This document shows positions 37,917-47,486 of a DNA stretch of 64,000 nucleotides, piece after piece. A program made the position numbers and the translations under genes. The notes below the pieces were generated by a model. The model saw only the letters and a program-made list of their open reading frames with translations. It did no database searches and had not been told where the DNA came from. The stretch is from an uncultured Ectothiorhodospiraceae bacterium (GTDB lineage Bacteria; Pseudomonadota; Gammaproteobacteria; UBA9214). The stretch lies in the NCBI GenBank assembly GCA_947259415.1, contig CAMYMI010000002.1, forward strand, positions 186,001 to 250,000, in the 5' to 3' direction. The first letter of the stretch is position 1; each line of letters opens with the position of its first letter.

Positions 37917-38501
37917 ATGGACAAGCTGACGCGTAATGACCTTTACAGCCTGGAGCAGTATGCCGAGGTCCGTCCCGAGTTTCGTGCACAGATCATCGCA
38001 CACAAAAAAGACCGCCATGTCCGGGTCGGACCGGTGGCGACACTCTATTTCGAAGACCGCCGCACCATCCAATACCAGATTCAGGAGATGCTGCGGATCG
38101 AGCGGATCTTTGAGGCGGAGGCTATCGAGGAGGAACTGGAGGCCTACAACCCGTTGATACCTGAAGGCTCAAACTGGAAGGCGACCTTCATGATCGAGGA
38201 ACCCGATGTCGACAGGCGCCACCGGTTACTGGCCGGGTTGATCGGGATTGAGGACCGGGTCTGGGTCAGTGTCGAGGGTTATGAACCGGTCTACGCGATC
38301 GCCGACGAGGACCTGGAGCGCAATACAGAGGAAAAGACCTCGGCCGTCCACTTTCTGCGCTTTGAACTGACGCTGCCAATGGTCGAGGCCGCCAGGAACG
38401 GGGCGGCCATCAACGTTGGCATTGACCACGAGAACTACAGCCACCGGGTCGAACCGGTGGACGACAATATCCACAAGTCCCTGATTGCCGACCTGGACTG
38501 A
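37917..38501 (+). CDS. DUF3501 family protein
   Basis: 194 residues, soluble. Recognisable start LTRNDLYSLEQYAEVRPEFR and the segment GPVATLYFEDRRTIQYQIQEMLRIERIFE. The function is unknown. It starts 13 bp after the Fe-S protein gene and completes the rubrerythrin operon. Confidence 0.9.
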   Translation: MDKLTRNDLYSLEQYAEVRPEFRAQIIAHKKDRHVRVGPVATLYFEDRRTIQYQIQEMLRIERIFEAEAIEEELEAYNPLIPEGSNWKATFMIEEPDVDRRHRLLAGLIGIEDRVWVSVEGYEPVYAIADEDLERNTEEKTSAVHFLRFELTLPMVEAARNGAAINVGIDHENYSHRVEPVDDNIHKSLIADLD

Positions 38502-38561
38502 CCGGACGGCGCTGAACACAGGCTCGAAATGCGGCGGGCAGCGCGTTAAACTGCGCTCCCC

Positions 38562-39116
38562 ATGAGAGCTTGCCTGCCAACAGGATTATCCTGCAGCTAT
38601 TACTTGGCGGCGCTGTGGCTTGTGCTGTACTGGCAGGTTTCTTTGGCCGACGATGACACCGACTGGAACTCCGGTAGCTTCATTCCACGGGCGGCCTGGC
38701 GTGAGCAACAGGTGGAACTACCAGCTTATCCTGCAGAGGGACGCTTGCTCGAGGTGGCGGTTGTTACCGGCAACTACCCCTACCGCGTCTACATTGACCC
38801 TGAATCGCTTTCCATTGGCACTGACCGCGTGGTGCGTTATGCCGTCGTGATCACCTCTGCGGCAGGAGCAAGGAACATCTCCTATGAAGGTCTGCGTTGC
38901 AGTACCCGCGAGTATCGCCGCTATGCCTATGGCACCAACGGCGGCTGGCAGACGCTGGATGAGACCTCTTGGGAGCGGATCATGGAATCCGGTATGGGCC
39001 ACTACCGTTACGATCTGCACCGGGACTACCTGTGCGACACGACCAGCAGCACCCTGAAGCGTGACGAAATTCTCCGCAGACTGCGTTACTCCAGAGGTGG
39101 GGTGCTGGATGAATAG
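38562..39116 (+). CDS. exported CNP1-like family protein
   Basis: 184 residues with an N-terminal hydrophobic signal segment (about 11-30). The conserved CNP1-like part includes VTGNYPYRVYIDPESLSIG near residue 68 and GARNISYEGLRCSTREYR near 102; a second Cys near 161 could pair with the first. Function unknown. It lies 33 bp upstream of parE on the same strand. Confidence 0.8.
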   Translation: MRACLPTGLSCSYYLAALWLVLYWQVSLADDDTDWNSGSFIPRAAWREQQVELPAYPAEGRLLEVAVVTGNYPYRVYIDPESLSIGTDRVVRYAVVITSAAGARNISYEGLRCSTREYRRYAYGTNGGWQTLDETSWERIMESGMGHYRYDLHRDYLCDTTSSTLKRDEILRRLRYSRGGVLDE

Positions 39117-39149
39117 TATTTTACCGAATCTCAACCACGGTTCTTTAAC

Positions 39150-41036
39150 ATGAGTACTGTGTATGATGCCGCTGCGATCGAGATACTCAGCGGGCTTGAA
39201 CCGGTGCGCAAGCGCCCCGGTATGTATACCGACACGGCACGTCCCAATCATCTTGCCCAGGAAGTCATTGACAACAGCGTCGACGAGGCCATTGCCGGTT
39301 ATGCGTCGCGAATCGATGTAATCCTCTATAAGGACGGTTCGCTGGAGGTTCGCGACAACGGCCGCGGCATGCCGGTGGACATGCACCCGGAGGAGGGTGT
39401 ACCCGGTGTCGAGGTCATCCTGACGCGGCTGCATGCCGGCGGCAAGTTCTCGGCCAGGAACTATATCTTCGCCGGCGGGCTGCACGGCGTCGGTGTGTCC
39501 GTTGTCAATGCGTTGTCGAAACATCTCGAGGTCTGGATAAGGCGCGGCGGCAAGGAATACAACATGGCCTTTGCCGGCGGGGAACGGATCTCCGAGCTGG
39601 AGGAGATCGGCAAGGTGGGTAAGCAGAACACCGGCACCTCGGTGCGCTTCTGGCCCGATCCCAAATACTTCGATTCGGCCAGGTTCTCCCTGTCGCGCCT
39701 CAAACACGTGTTGCGTGCCAAGGCGGTGCTGTGTCCCGGCCTGCAGGTGCGCCTGCATGAAGAGGCCAGCGGCGAGAAGCTGGAATGGCACTACGAGGAA
39801 GGCCTGCGCGCCTACCTGATGGGCGAACTGGGCGGGGTGGAGTGTCTGCCCGAAGAACCCTTTACCGGCAACATGGAGGGCAACCATGAAGCGGCTGAGT
39901 GGGCGCTGGTATGGCTGCCCGAGGGGGGTGAGCTGGTGGCCGAGAGTTACGTTAATCTCATCCCGACGGTGCAGGGTGGCACCCATGTAAACGGTCTGCG
40001 CATGGGCCTGACCGAGGCGGTGCGTGAATTCTGTGAATTCCGCAACCTGCTGCCGCGCGGTGTGAAGCTTGCTCCGGAAGACGTATGGGACCGCTGCAGC
40101 TACATCCTCTCGGTCAAGCTGATCGACCCGCAGTTCAGCGGCCAGACCAAGGAGCGCCTGTCATCTCGTGAGTGTGCGCCGTTTATCTCCGGAGTGGTCA
40201 AGGATGCCTTCAGCCTTTGGCTCAACCATCACACCGAGGTCGGCGAGCGGATCGCCTGGCTGGCGATCGAAAATGCCCAGAAACGCCAGCGTGCCGGCAA
40301 GAAGGTGGTCCGCAAGAAGGTGACCTCCGGCCCGGCGCTACCCGGCAAGCTGGCGGACTGTGCATCCACCGACACCGAGCGCACCGAACTGTTCCTGGTC
40401 GAGGGCGATTCGGCCGGCGGCTCGGCGAAACAGGCCCGCGATCGCGAGTTCCAGGCGATCATGCCGCTGCGCGGCAAGATCCTCAACACCTGGGAGGTCG
40501 ATTCCACCGAGGTGCTGGCGTCCCAGGAGGTGCATGATATCTCCGTGGCCATCGGGGTGGAGCCCGGGACCAATGAGATGAAAAACCTGCGCTACAGCAA
40601 GATCTGCATACTGGCGGATGCGGATTCCGATGGTGCGCATATTGCGACCCTGCTGTGCGCGCTGTTCCTGCGCCATTTCCGTGCCCTGGTCGAGGCCGGC
40701 CACGTGTTTGTCGCCATGCCCCCTCTGTACCGTATCGATGTCGGCAAGGAGGTCTTTTATGCCCTGGATGATGCCGAGCGGCAGGGGGTGCTGGACCGGA
40801 TCGCGGCCGAGAAGCTCAAGGGCAAGGTCATGGTTCAACGTTTCAAGGGACTCGGCGAGATGAACCCGATGCAGTTACGTGAGACCACCATTGCACCGGA
40901 AACCCGGCGACTGGCGCAGCTGACCATCGATTCCGATGACGACACCCACGCCCTGATGGACATGCTGCTGGCCCGCAAGCGATCTGCCGACCGTCGCAGC
41001 TGGCTGGAGTCCAAGGGCGACCTGGCGGATACATAG
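39150..41036 (+). CDS. parE: DNA topoisomerase IV subunit B
   Basis: 628 residues. The GHKL ATPase has GLEPVRKRPGMYTD near residue 14, the N box VIDNSVDEAIAGY near 39 and GGLHGVGVSVVNAL near 107. The TOPRIM domain has LVEGDSAGGSAKQARDR near 416. Length and TOPRIM features fit ParE rather than GyrB, and parC follows 20 bp later. It decatenates chromosomes at division. Confidence 0.97.
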   Translation: MSTVYDAAAIEILSGLEPVRKRPGMYTDTARPNHLAQEVIDNSVDEAIAGYASRIDVILYKDGSLEVRDNGRGMPVDMHPEEGVPGVEVILTRLHAGGKFSARNYIFAGGLHGVGVSVVNALSKHLEVWIRRGGKEYNMAFAGGERISELEEIGKVGKQNTGTSVRFWPDPKYFDSARFSLSRLKHVLRAKAVLCPGLQVRLHEEASGEKLEWHYEEGLRAYLMGELGGVECLPEEPFTGNMEGNHEAAEWALVWLPEGGELVAESYVNLIPTVQGGTHVNGLRMGLTEAVREFCEFRNLLPRGVKLAPEDVWDRCSYILSVKLIDPQFSGQTKERLSSRECAPFISGVVKDAFSLWLNHHTEVGERIAWLAIENAQKRQRAGKKVVRKKVTSGPALPGKLADCASTDTERTELFLVEGDSAGGSAKQARDREFQAIMPLRGKILNTWEVDSTEVLASQEVHDISVAIGVEPGTNEMKNLRYSKICILADADSDGAHIATLLCALFLRHFRALVEAGHVFVAMPPLYRIDVGKEVFYALDDAERQGVLDRIAAEKLKGKVMVQRFKGLGEMNPMQLRETTIAPETRRLAQLTIDSDDDTHALMDMLLARKRSADRRSWLESKGDLADT

Positions 41037-41056
41037 CAAAGAATGGATGACTGGTA

Positions 41057-43309
41057 ATGGAAACACTCGAGCTTGATTACGAAGGCATCGAACAGCTGCC
41101 ACTGAAGACCTTTTCCGAGAAGGCCTACCTGGATTATTCCATGTACGTCATTCTCGACCGTGCGTTGCCACATATCGGCGACGGACTTAAACCTGTGCAG
41201 CGGCGCATTGTTTACGCGATGTCGGAGCTGGGCCTCACGGCAGTCGCAAAGTACAAAAAATCTGCACGCACGGTCGGCGATGTACTGGGCAAGTTCCACC
41301 CCCATGGTGATTCTGCCTGCTATGAGGCCATGGTGCATCTGGCGCAGCCGTTCACCTCGCGCTACCCGCTGGTCGACGGCCAGGGCAACTGGGGCTCCCC
41401 GGATGATCCCAAGTCGTTTGCTGCCATGCGCTATACCGAGTCGCGGCTGGCGGCCTATGCGGAAATACTGCTCGCCGAACTGGGGCAGGGAACGGTCGAC
41501 TGGGCACCCAACTTCGACGGCACACTAGAGGAACCCGTGCTGCTGCCCGCGCGCCTGCCCTCGTTGCTCCTGAACGGCGCCAGCGGGATTGCCGTCGGTA
41601 TGGCAACCGATATCCCGCCCCACAACCTCACCGAGGTCGCAGCGGCGGCCGTACTGCTGCTGGAAAAGCCGAAGACCACGGTGGAGGAACTGTGCGAGCA
41701 CGTGCAGGGGCCTGACTTTCCCACCGGTGCAGAGATGATTACCCCGAAGGCCGAACTGATCGAGGCCTACAAGACCGGTCGTGGCAGCGTGCGCATGCGG
41801 GCGCGCTACGAAAAGGAGAACGGCGACATCGTGATAACGGCCCTGCCATACCAGACCTCGGGTGGCAAGGTCCTGGAGCAGATCGCGGCGCAGATGACGG
41901 CAAAGAAACTCCCCATGGTCGAGGACCTGCGTGACGAATCCGACCACGAGAACCCGACACGCCTGGTTATTGTGCCGCGTTCCAATCGCGTGGACAGCGA
42001 GGCCCTGATGACGCATCTGTTCGCAACCACGGACCTGGAGCGCAGTTCGCGTATTAATCTCAACATGATCGGACTGGACGGGCGTCCGCAGGTCAAGGAC
42101 CTGCGCACGATACTCAGGGAATGGCTGGAGTTCCGCACCACCACCGTACGTCGACGCCTCCAGTACAGACTGGAAAAGGTATGCCGCCGGCTGCACTTGC
42201 TGGATGGCCTGCTGATCGCCTTTCTTAACCTGGACGAGGTGATCCGCATTATACGCACCGAGGACAAGCCCAAAGCGGCACTGATCAAGCGCTTCAAATT
42301 GTCCGTAGACCAGGCAGATTACATCCTCGACACCCGCCTGCGGCAGCTGGCCCGCCTGGAGGAGATGAAGATCAAGGATGAGCAGAAGGACCTGGCCGAG
42401 GAACGCGACGAATTAGAGAAGATCCTGGGGTCGGCACAGCGACTGAAGACGCTGATCAAAAAGGAAATCAAGGCGGATGCAATCAAGTTCGGCGATGCCC
42501 GCCGTACTACGCTGGTGGAGCGCGAGGCCGCCCAGGCCATGGACGAGACAGCGTTGATTCCCAGCGAACCGGTGACCGTGGTGTTGTCGAAGAATGGCTG
42601 GGTGCGGGTGGCCAAGGGCCACGAGGTCGACCCGGCGGAAATGAATTACAAGACCGGAGATGAATACGCAGCGGCCGCGCGCGGCCGCAGCAACCAGCTG
42701 ACGGTGTTCCTTGATTCCACAGGACGGGCCTACGCCTTGCCGACCCACGCGCTGCCGACGGCGCGCGGTCAGGGTGAACCGCTGAGTGGACGCCTGAAGC
42801 CGGCTGACGGCGCACGTTTTGTCGGTGTCATGGCCGGTGAACCGGACCAGTTGTATCTACTCGCCTCGGACTCGGGTTACGGATTCGTTGCGCAGCTGGG
42901 TGACCTGTACACCCGCAACAAGTCCGGCAAGGCCGTGCTATCGGTACCCAGCGGATGCGGGGTGCTGAAGCCGGTACCTGTCAGGAGCCTCGAGGATGAC
43001 TGGATCGTCGCGGTTACGACAGCCGGGTACATGCTGGTGATCCCTTTGGCTGAAGTGCCCCGGCTGGTACGCGGCAAGGGTAACAAGATCATTAACATCC
43101 CCGCAGCAAAGCTGAAGGGCCGGGATGAATATGTCGCCGCCATGACCTGTATACAGGACGGTGAGAAGTTGCTGGTGCGTGCTGGCAAGAAACACAAGAC
43201 CATGAAGGCCGACGAGGTGGACGAATTTGCCGGGGAGCGCGGCCGGCGTGGGCGTAAACTGCCGCGCGGCTACCAGAAGGTGGATGGCATCGAGGTCGTC
43301 GGTTCCTGA
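41057..43309 (+). CDS. parC: DNA topoisomerase IV subunit A
   Basis: 750 residues. The breakage-reunion domain contains the quinolone-region segment [18 protein letters not shown] near residue 78 and the catalytic Tyr in [11 protein letters not shown] near 122. The C-terminal part (about 500-750) is the shorter beta-pinwheel of ParC. The protein works with ParE. The Ser/Glu quinolone-sensitive positions appear as Ser (GDSAC) and Glu (YEAM), the wild-type state. Confidence 0.97.
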   Translation: METLELDYEGIEQLPLKTFSEKAYLDYSMYVILDRALPHIGDGLKPVQRRIVYAMSELGLTAVAKYKKSARTVGDVLGKFHPHGDSACYEAMVHLAQPFTSRYPLVDGQGNWGSPDDPKSFAAMRYTESRLAAYAEILLAELGQGTVDWAPNFDGTLEEPVLLPARLPSLLLNGASGIAVGMATDIPPHNLTEVAAAAVLLLEKPKTTVEELCEHVQGPDFPTGAEMITPKAELIEAYKTGRGSVRMRARYEKENGDIVITALPYQTSGGKVLEQIAAQMTAKKLPMVEDLRDESDHENPTRLVIVPRSNRVDSEALMTHLFATTDLERSSRINLNMIGLDGRPQVKDLRTILREWLEFRTTTVRRRLQYRLEKVCRRLHLLDGLLIAFLNLDEVIRIIRTEDKPKAALIKRFKLSVDQADYILDTRLRQLARLEEMKIKDEQKDLAEERDELEKILGSAQRLKTLIKKEIKADAIKFGDARRTTLVEREAAQAMDETALIPSEPVTVVLSKNGWVRVAKGHEVDPAEMNYKTGDEYAAAARGRSNQLTVFLDSTGRAYALPTHALPTARGQGEPLSGRLKPADGARFVGVMAGEPDQLYLLASDSGYGFVAQLGDLYTRNKSGKAVLSVPSGCGVLKPVPVRSLEDDWIVAVTTAGYMLVIPLAEVPRLVRGKGNKIINIPAAKLKGRDEYVAAMTCIQDGEKLLVRAGKKHKTMKADEVDEFAGERGRRGRKLPRGYQKVDGIEVVGS

Positions 43310-43319
43310 CGTGGCCCGG

Positions 43320-44438
43320 TCAGGGGTGGGTTGTCTGCCGGTTTTTCAGTTCCTCCAGACGCGCCAGGACCTTGCGGGCACGTGCCAGGCGCTTGTGGAG
43401 GCCGGCATTTTCCGGATCCAGCTCGAGGGCATGTTCCCATGATTCGATGGCCTCGATGACCTTGTCAGCGCGGTACAGCCTGTCGCCCTCGCGCGTTAAC
43501 CTGTCAACGCTGTCCTTGATGGCGGCATCGAGACGCTGCTTCACCGTATCGATTTCACCGCTGTCGCCTGCCTTGGCCTGGAGTTCATGAAATTTCTTGC
43601 GGGCGGTGACCAGGTCATCCTGCATCAACGCCTGTTCCGTTTGTACGAGCAGCTGTTGGCCGATTTCCCGCTGGCCTGTGGGCTGCCTGTCGGTGACCGC
43701 CTGCCTGACGGGCCGTGCCGGCGCCGGCGTATCCCGCACCCGGCGGGTACTGTCATGCCTTGGTTCCAGCTGTCTCAGTAGTGCCTGCACCTCGGGGCCG
43801 TCGTTTATTTTTTCGGCCATGTACAGACAGGCAGATGCACTGTCCGGGTCGTCCTGCTGCAGGGCTTCATGCCCGCATGCCAGCAGTTCTGCCCCGAGTG
43901 CCCTGGCCTCCTGTCGGTTTAAACCCTGTTGCCAGCGCTGGCCGATACCGGGCGATTTCAGCTGCTGTTGCTCGTCCTGCAGTTGGCATAGTTCGGCAAA
44001 GCAGTGCGCCCGTGCCAGCAGTTGGCGGCGGGCGTTTTCCTGCAGGCGCTCTGTACGCCGGGATTCCAGCGTGTCTCTATATTCGACCACCCTGGCGCTG
44101 CCGGGCAGCCTGTCCAGGGCATGATCCAGTCGTTTAATTGCGCCGTGCAGATCACCTTCAGACTCCAGGGTGCGCGCATCGGCCAGGGTGTTGTCCTCGT
44201 AGACGCTGATGTGGCTGTCCAGGACTGTTTGCAGCCCGGCTGTGTCCAGGGATGGATGGCGTTCAACCAGTCGCTGGATACGCTCGAACTCGTTCTGTTT
44301 CAGCAGGGCCTCCAGGTCCTGCGGGCGATCAGGAGTCACCCGGAGGGTGTCTATATGCGGGCAGCCTGCAAGCAGTGGCAGGAGTGCCAGTAGCGGCAGC
44401 AGCCTAGCCGATTTGCGCATCAGGATGTTCATCTTCAC
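43320..44438 (-). CDS. TPR-like helical lipoprotein
   Basis: 372 residues. A signal peptide ends in the lipobox LLAGC. The rest is almost wholly helical, with TPR-like pairs near residues 85-115 and 315-350 (EAIESWEHALELDPENAGLHKRL is broken here into two parts: EAIESWEHALELD and ENAGLHKRL) and a basic Pro-rich linker near 230-250. It overlaps the cyclase gene by 35 bp and should be translated with it. Function unknown; a scaffold or partner of the cyclase is possible. Confidence 0.72.
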   Translation of the reverse strand: MKMNILMRKSARLLPLLALLPLLAGCPHIDTLRVTPDRPQDLEALLKQNEFERIQRLVERHPSLDTAGLQTVLDSHISVYEDNTLADARTLESEGDLHGAIKRLDHALDRLPGSARVVEYRDTLESRRTERLQENARRQLLARAHCFAELCQLQDEQQQLKSPGIGQRWQQGLNRQEARALGAELLACGHEALQQDDPDSASACLYMAEKINDGPEVQALLRQLEPRHDSTRRVRDTPAPARPVRQAVTDRQPTGQREIGQQLLVQTEQALMQDDLVTARKKFHELQAKAGDSGEIDTVKQRLDAAIKDSVDRLTREGDRLYRADKVIEAIESWEHALELDPENAGLHKRLARARKVLARLEELKNRQTTHP

Positions 44439-45984
44439 TGGCCCGGGTCACCGCCCGGTACTGCTCCTCAATCTGGTGTTGCCAGCCTGCGGTGACCGTC
44501 TCAACGAGGTAGGTGCTTACAGGCTCCTTGATGCCGCGCAGCTGGATGGCCTGGTATTCCCCGGCGAGCACCCGATCCCGCACATCGGCATTCAGATAGA
44601 GGGTGCGTGAAATTACGATCTGACCGCTGTTCGCAATCCCGCACAGGCGGGAGGCGAGATTGACGGTGTCCCCGACAACGGTGTAGTCCATGCGTTCCCT
44701 CGAGCCCATATTGCCTGCCAGCATCGTGCCGGAATTGATGCCGATCCGGAACTCGACTGGAAACAGCCCCTGCTGCCCGCGTCGCCGGTTTTCATGCTCG
44801 ATCAGTCGTCTTATCAATACGGCACAGTTGATGGCGTGAAAGCGGTGCTCCTCGTCGGGTTGCGGTGCACCGAAAACCAGCATGACACCGTCCCCCATGT
44901 ACTTGTCGACGGTCCCATGGTTGATTTCACAGGCACGTGTTATCAGTGTGAAATACCTGTTCAGGATGTTCACCAGGTCCTCGGGCCGGGTGTTCTCGGC
45001 AATCCGGGTAAATTCAACGATGTCGGCGAAGACAACCGTGCCCTCGACCTGCTTGCCCCCGAGCTCGACGTCATCCAGATTGGCGAATATCATCTTGGCG
45101 ACTTCCGGTGAGACGTAGCGTGACAATGCCTGCTTGACCTGTGACTTCTCCAGCAAGCCTTCAGCCATGTGATTGAACGAGGCCATCAGTTGGCCAAGCT
45201 CGTCCGTGCGGCGCTCCCTGAAACTGAATTTCGCAGTGAATTCGCCCTTGCCGATGGCGCGGCTGGCGTTGACCAGCTGATCGATGGGATCGGAGATGCG
45301 CCGACCAAGGGCGATCGCCATGGCAATACCCAGCATGATGATCAGGAGCGTCGCGCCGGCAATGGCCTGGATTGATCGACGCAGCGTCTGTTCCATGGCC
45401 GACTGGCTGAATGTGGCGATGGCATAGCCCACCGTCACATCCTGGAAGGTGATGGGTTGAATGAACGAAATGACCTTGCGTACAGACGATTCCGTTGCCG
45501 CTGGCCAATACCAGTCCTGGGTCCCAGGCGCCTCCTTGATCAACTCGACCAGTATCCCGTGCTGGCGCTTGTTATGCCCGTCGTGAAAGTTGCCGGCATG
45601 CGCGATCGTTTCGCCGTCGAGTGAAATCAGGGCGCTCCCCATGACATTGCTGTTGTCCGTAAACCCTGTCGTGATGATGCCCATTGCTAGCTCGTCATTG
45701 GCCAGCAACGGTTCCTTGGCGGCCTGCGCCATCAGCTTCACCAGGGCCGTACCCTGGTCATGCAGCTGGTCCTCGAATAACCGGGTTTGCTGCTGGATGA
45801 TGATTGATCCCAGCAATGTCATACAGGTAACCACCAGGATGGTGATCAGCAGCGAGAGCTTGTAGACCAGCGGTAGCTGCTGCAGCTTGCGGGTCAGGCG
45901 ATTCCTGATAGCAAGTAGTCTGTTGCCCAGCCTGGCCAGCCGGACCCTGACACTTCCGACCATCATGGAGATAAAGGCCGTCAT
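44404..45984 (-). CDS. membrane-bound class III adenylate cyclase with HAMP domain
   Basis: 526 residues. Two transmembrane segments (about 37-64 and 205-228) flank a periplasmic sensor domain; HAMP follows (about 229-282), then the cyclase domain (about 305-490). Metal-binding Asp residues are in VFADIVEFT and the GDGVM loop; substrate residues are the Lys in VDKYMGDGV and Asp in MDYTVVGDTVNLASRL, the adenylate pattern. It should make cAMP in response to a periplasmic signal. It shares an overlap with the downstream lipoprotein gene. Confidence 0.9.
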   Translation of the reverse strand: MTAFISMMVGSVRVRLARLGNRLLAIRNRLTRKLQQLPLVYKLSLLITILVVTCMTLLGSIIIQQQTRLFEDQLHDQGTALVKLMAQAAKEPLLANDELAMGIITTGFTDNSNVMGSALISLDGETIAHAGNFHDGHNKRQHGILVELIKEAPGTQDWYWPAATESSVRKVISFIQPITFQDVTVGYAIATFSQSAMEQTLRRSIQAIAGATLLIIMLGIAMAIALGRRISDPIDQLVNASRAIGKGEFTAKFSFRERRTDELGQLMASFNHMAEGLLEKSQVKQALSRYVSPEVAKMIFANLDDVELGGKQVEGTVVFADIVEFTRIAENTRPEDLVNILNRYFTLITRACEINHGTVDKYMGDGVMLVFGAPQPDEEHRFHAINCAVLIRRLIEHENRRRGQQGLFPVEFRIGINSGTMLAGNMGSRERMDYTVVGDTVNLASRLCGIANSGQIVISRTLYLNADVRDRVLAGEYQAIQLRGIKEPVSTYLVETVTAGWQHQIEEQYRAVTRASEDEHPDAQIG

Positions 45985-46142
45985 GGCATTTCTCCGTGGC
46001 GGATTGCCGGGATACCGCTGTTATGGTCGCGGCAGCTGTGATCGCTGTTCGTCGCCAGGCGACCGGCAATACCAATCGCGGGCCTTTCTAGCGGTGTGTA
46101 CAATAGCGGGCTTTCGTAACCGAACGATACCGGGTCTTCACC

Positions 46143-47369
46143 ATGACACTTATTCGTCCATTTGCCGGGCTGCGGCCCGTAGATGATCGGGCCGCGGAGG
46201 TACTTGCGCCCCCCTACGATGTTCTCAACAGCGCTGAGGCGCGTGTCCGTGCGCAGGACCGGCCGTGGAGCTTTCTGCATATTTCCAAGGCAGAAATCGA
46301 TCTGCCTGAGAACACCAGTCCCTACGATCCGCTGGTCTATGAAACAGCCGCTGCAAATCTTGCCAGGTTGGAAAACGAGGGTATCCTGCGCAGGGATTCC
46401 CGCCCCTGTTACTACGTCTATCAGCTGGTCATGGGCGAGCACCGCCAGACCGGCCTGGTTGCTGTGGCCGCCGTCAGTGAGTACGACAGCAACCGGATCC
46501 GTAAGCATGAATTCACCCGGCCTGACAAGGAAGATGACAGGGTGAACCAGATCGAGGCGCTCAACGCCCAGACCGGGCCAGTGCTGCTTGCCTACCGCTC
46601 GCAGGCCGCTGTGGACGGCCTGCTGGAAGACGTGACGCACACGCAGCCGGTCGTCGACCTGGTTGCCGATGACGGTATCGGCCACCGGCTCTGGGTGATA
46701 CCTGATGACACCCTGATCAAGCGTATCACCGCTGTATTTGACGCCATGGAGGCCCTGTATATCGCCGACGGCCATCATCGTTCGGCGGCCGCCTCGCGGG
46801 TAGCAGCCAGCCGGGCCGGGCCGGGTGCCGACAGCAGCGCCGCCTATTTCCTTGCGGTTATCTTTCCTCACAACCAGATGAAGATTCTTGACTACAATCG
46901 CGTGGTCAGGGACCTTAACGCCATGACCCCGGAGACCTTCCTGGCCGGGCTGAGCGAGAATTTCAGCGTGTCTCCGGTCAGCAGCGCCTGCCACCCTGCA
47001 GGGCCGGGCGAGTTCGGGATGTATCTTGCCGGCCAATGGTATCGCCTGACCATCCACCCTGATCGGGTCCCGGCAGACCCGGTGGCGCGTCTTGATGTCA
47101 GCCTGCTGGCCGACAACCTGCTGGCCCCGGTTCTGGGTATCACCGATCCGCGGCGTGACCAGCGCATCGACTTTGTCGGCGGAATCCGTGGGCTCGGGGA
47201 GCTGGAGCGACGGGTTGACAGTGGCGACATGCAGGTGGCGTTTTCCATGTACCCGACGCGCATCGAAGACCTGATGGCGGTTGCCGATGCCGGCGAGGTG
47301 ATGCCGCCCAAGTCCACCTGGTTTGAACCCAAGCTTGCCGATGGCCTGGTCTCTCACGTGCTGGACTGA
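46143..47369 (+). CDS. DUF1015 family protein
   Basis: 408 residues, soluble. Family features: the start LIRPFAGLRPVDDRAAEV with VLAPPYDVL next, FTRPDKEDDRVNQIEAL near residue 125, and IADGHHRSAAASR near 205. It has often been found near serine or one-carbon genes in other bacteria; the biochemical function is unknown. It is divergent from the cyclase unit and converges with the FimX-like gene. Confidence 0.9.
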   Translation: MTLIRPFAGLRPVDDRAAEVLAPPYDVLNSAEARVRAQDRPWSFLHISKAEIDLPENTSPYDPLVYETAAANLARLENEGILRRDSRPCYYVYQLVMGEHRQTGLVAVAAVSEYDSNRIRKHEFTRPDKEDDRVNQIEALNAQTGPVLLAYRSQAAVDGLLEDVTHTQPVVDLVADDGIGHRLWVIPDDTLIKRITAVFDAMEALYIADGHHRSAAASRVAASRAGPGADSSAAYFLAVIFPHNQMKILDYNRVVRDLNAMTPETFLAGLSENFSVSPVSSACHPAGPGEFGMYLAGQWYRLTIHPDRVPADPVARLDVSLLADNLLAPVLGITDPRRDQRIDFVGGIRGLGELERRVDSGDMQVAFSMYPTRIEDLMAVADAGEVMPPKSTWFEPKLADGLVSHVLD

Positions 47370-47486
47370 GCTGACCCGATCCTCGGTACAGTTAGCTTCC
47401 CGGGATAAGGGACCAGTCGAGGGTCGGTTTGTTGGTTTTCTGGCGCACATTACTTCGATAAATCTTTCATTTCAGTCTGGCAGGCC

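Noticed and set aside
47370-47486. terminator between the DUF1015 and FimX-like genes
   Set aside because: An imperfect stem with T-rich tail can be drawn near 47376-47450 but it has a mismatch and a very long loop.
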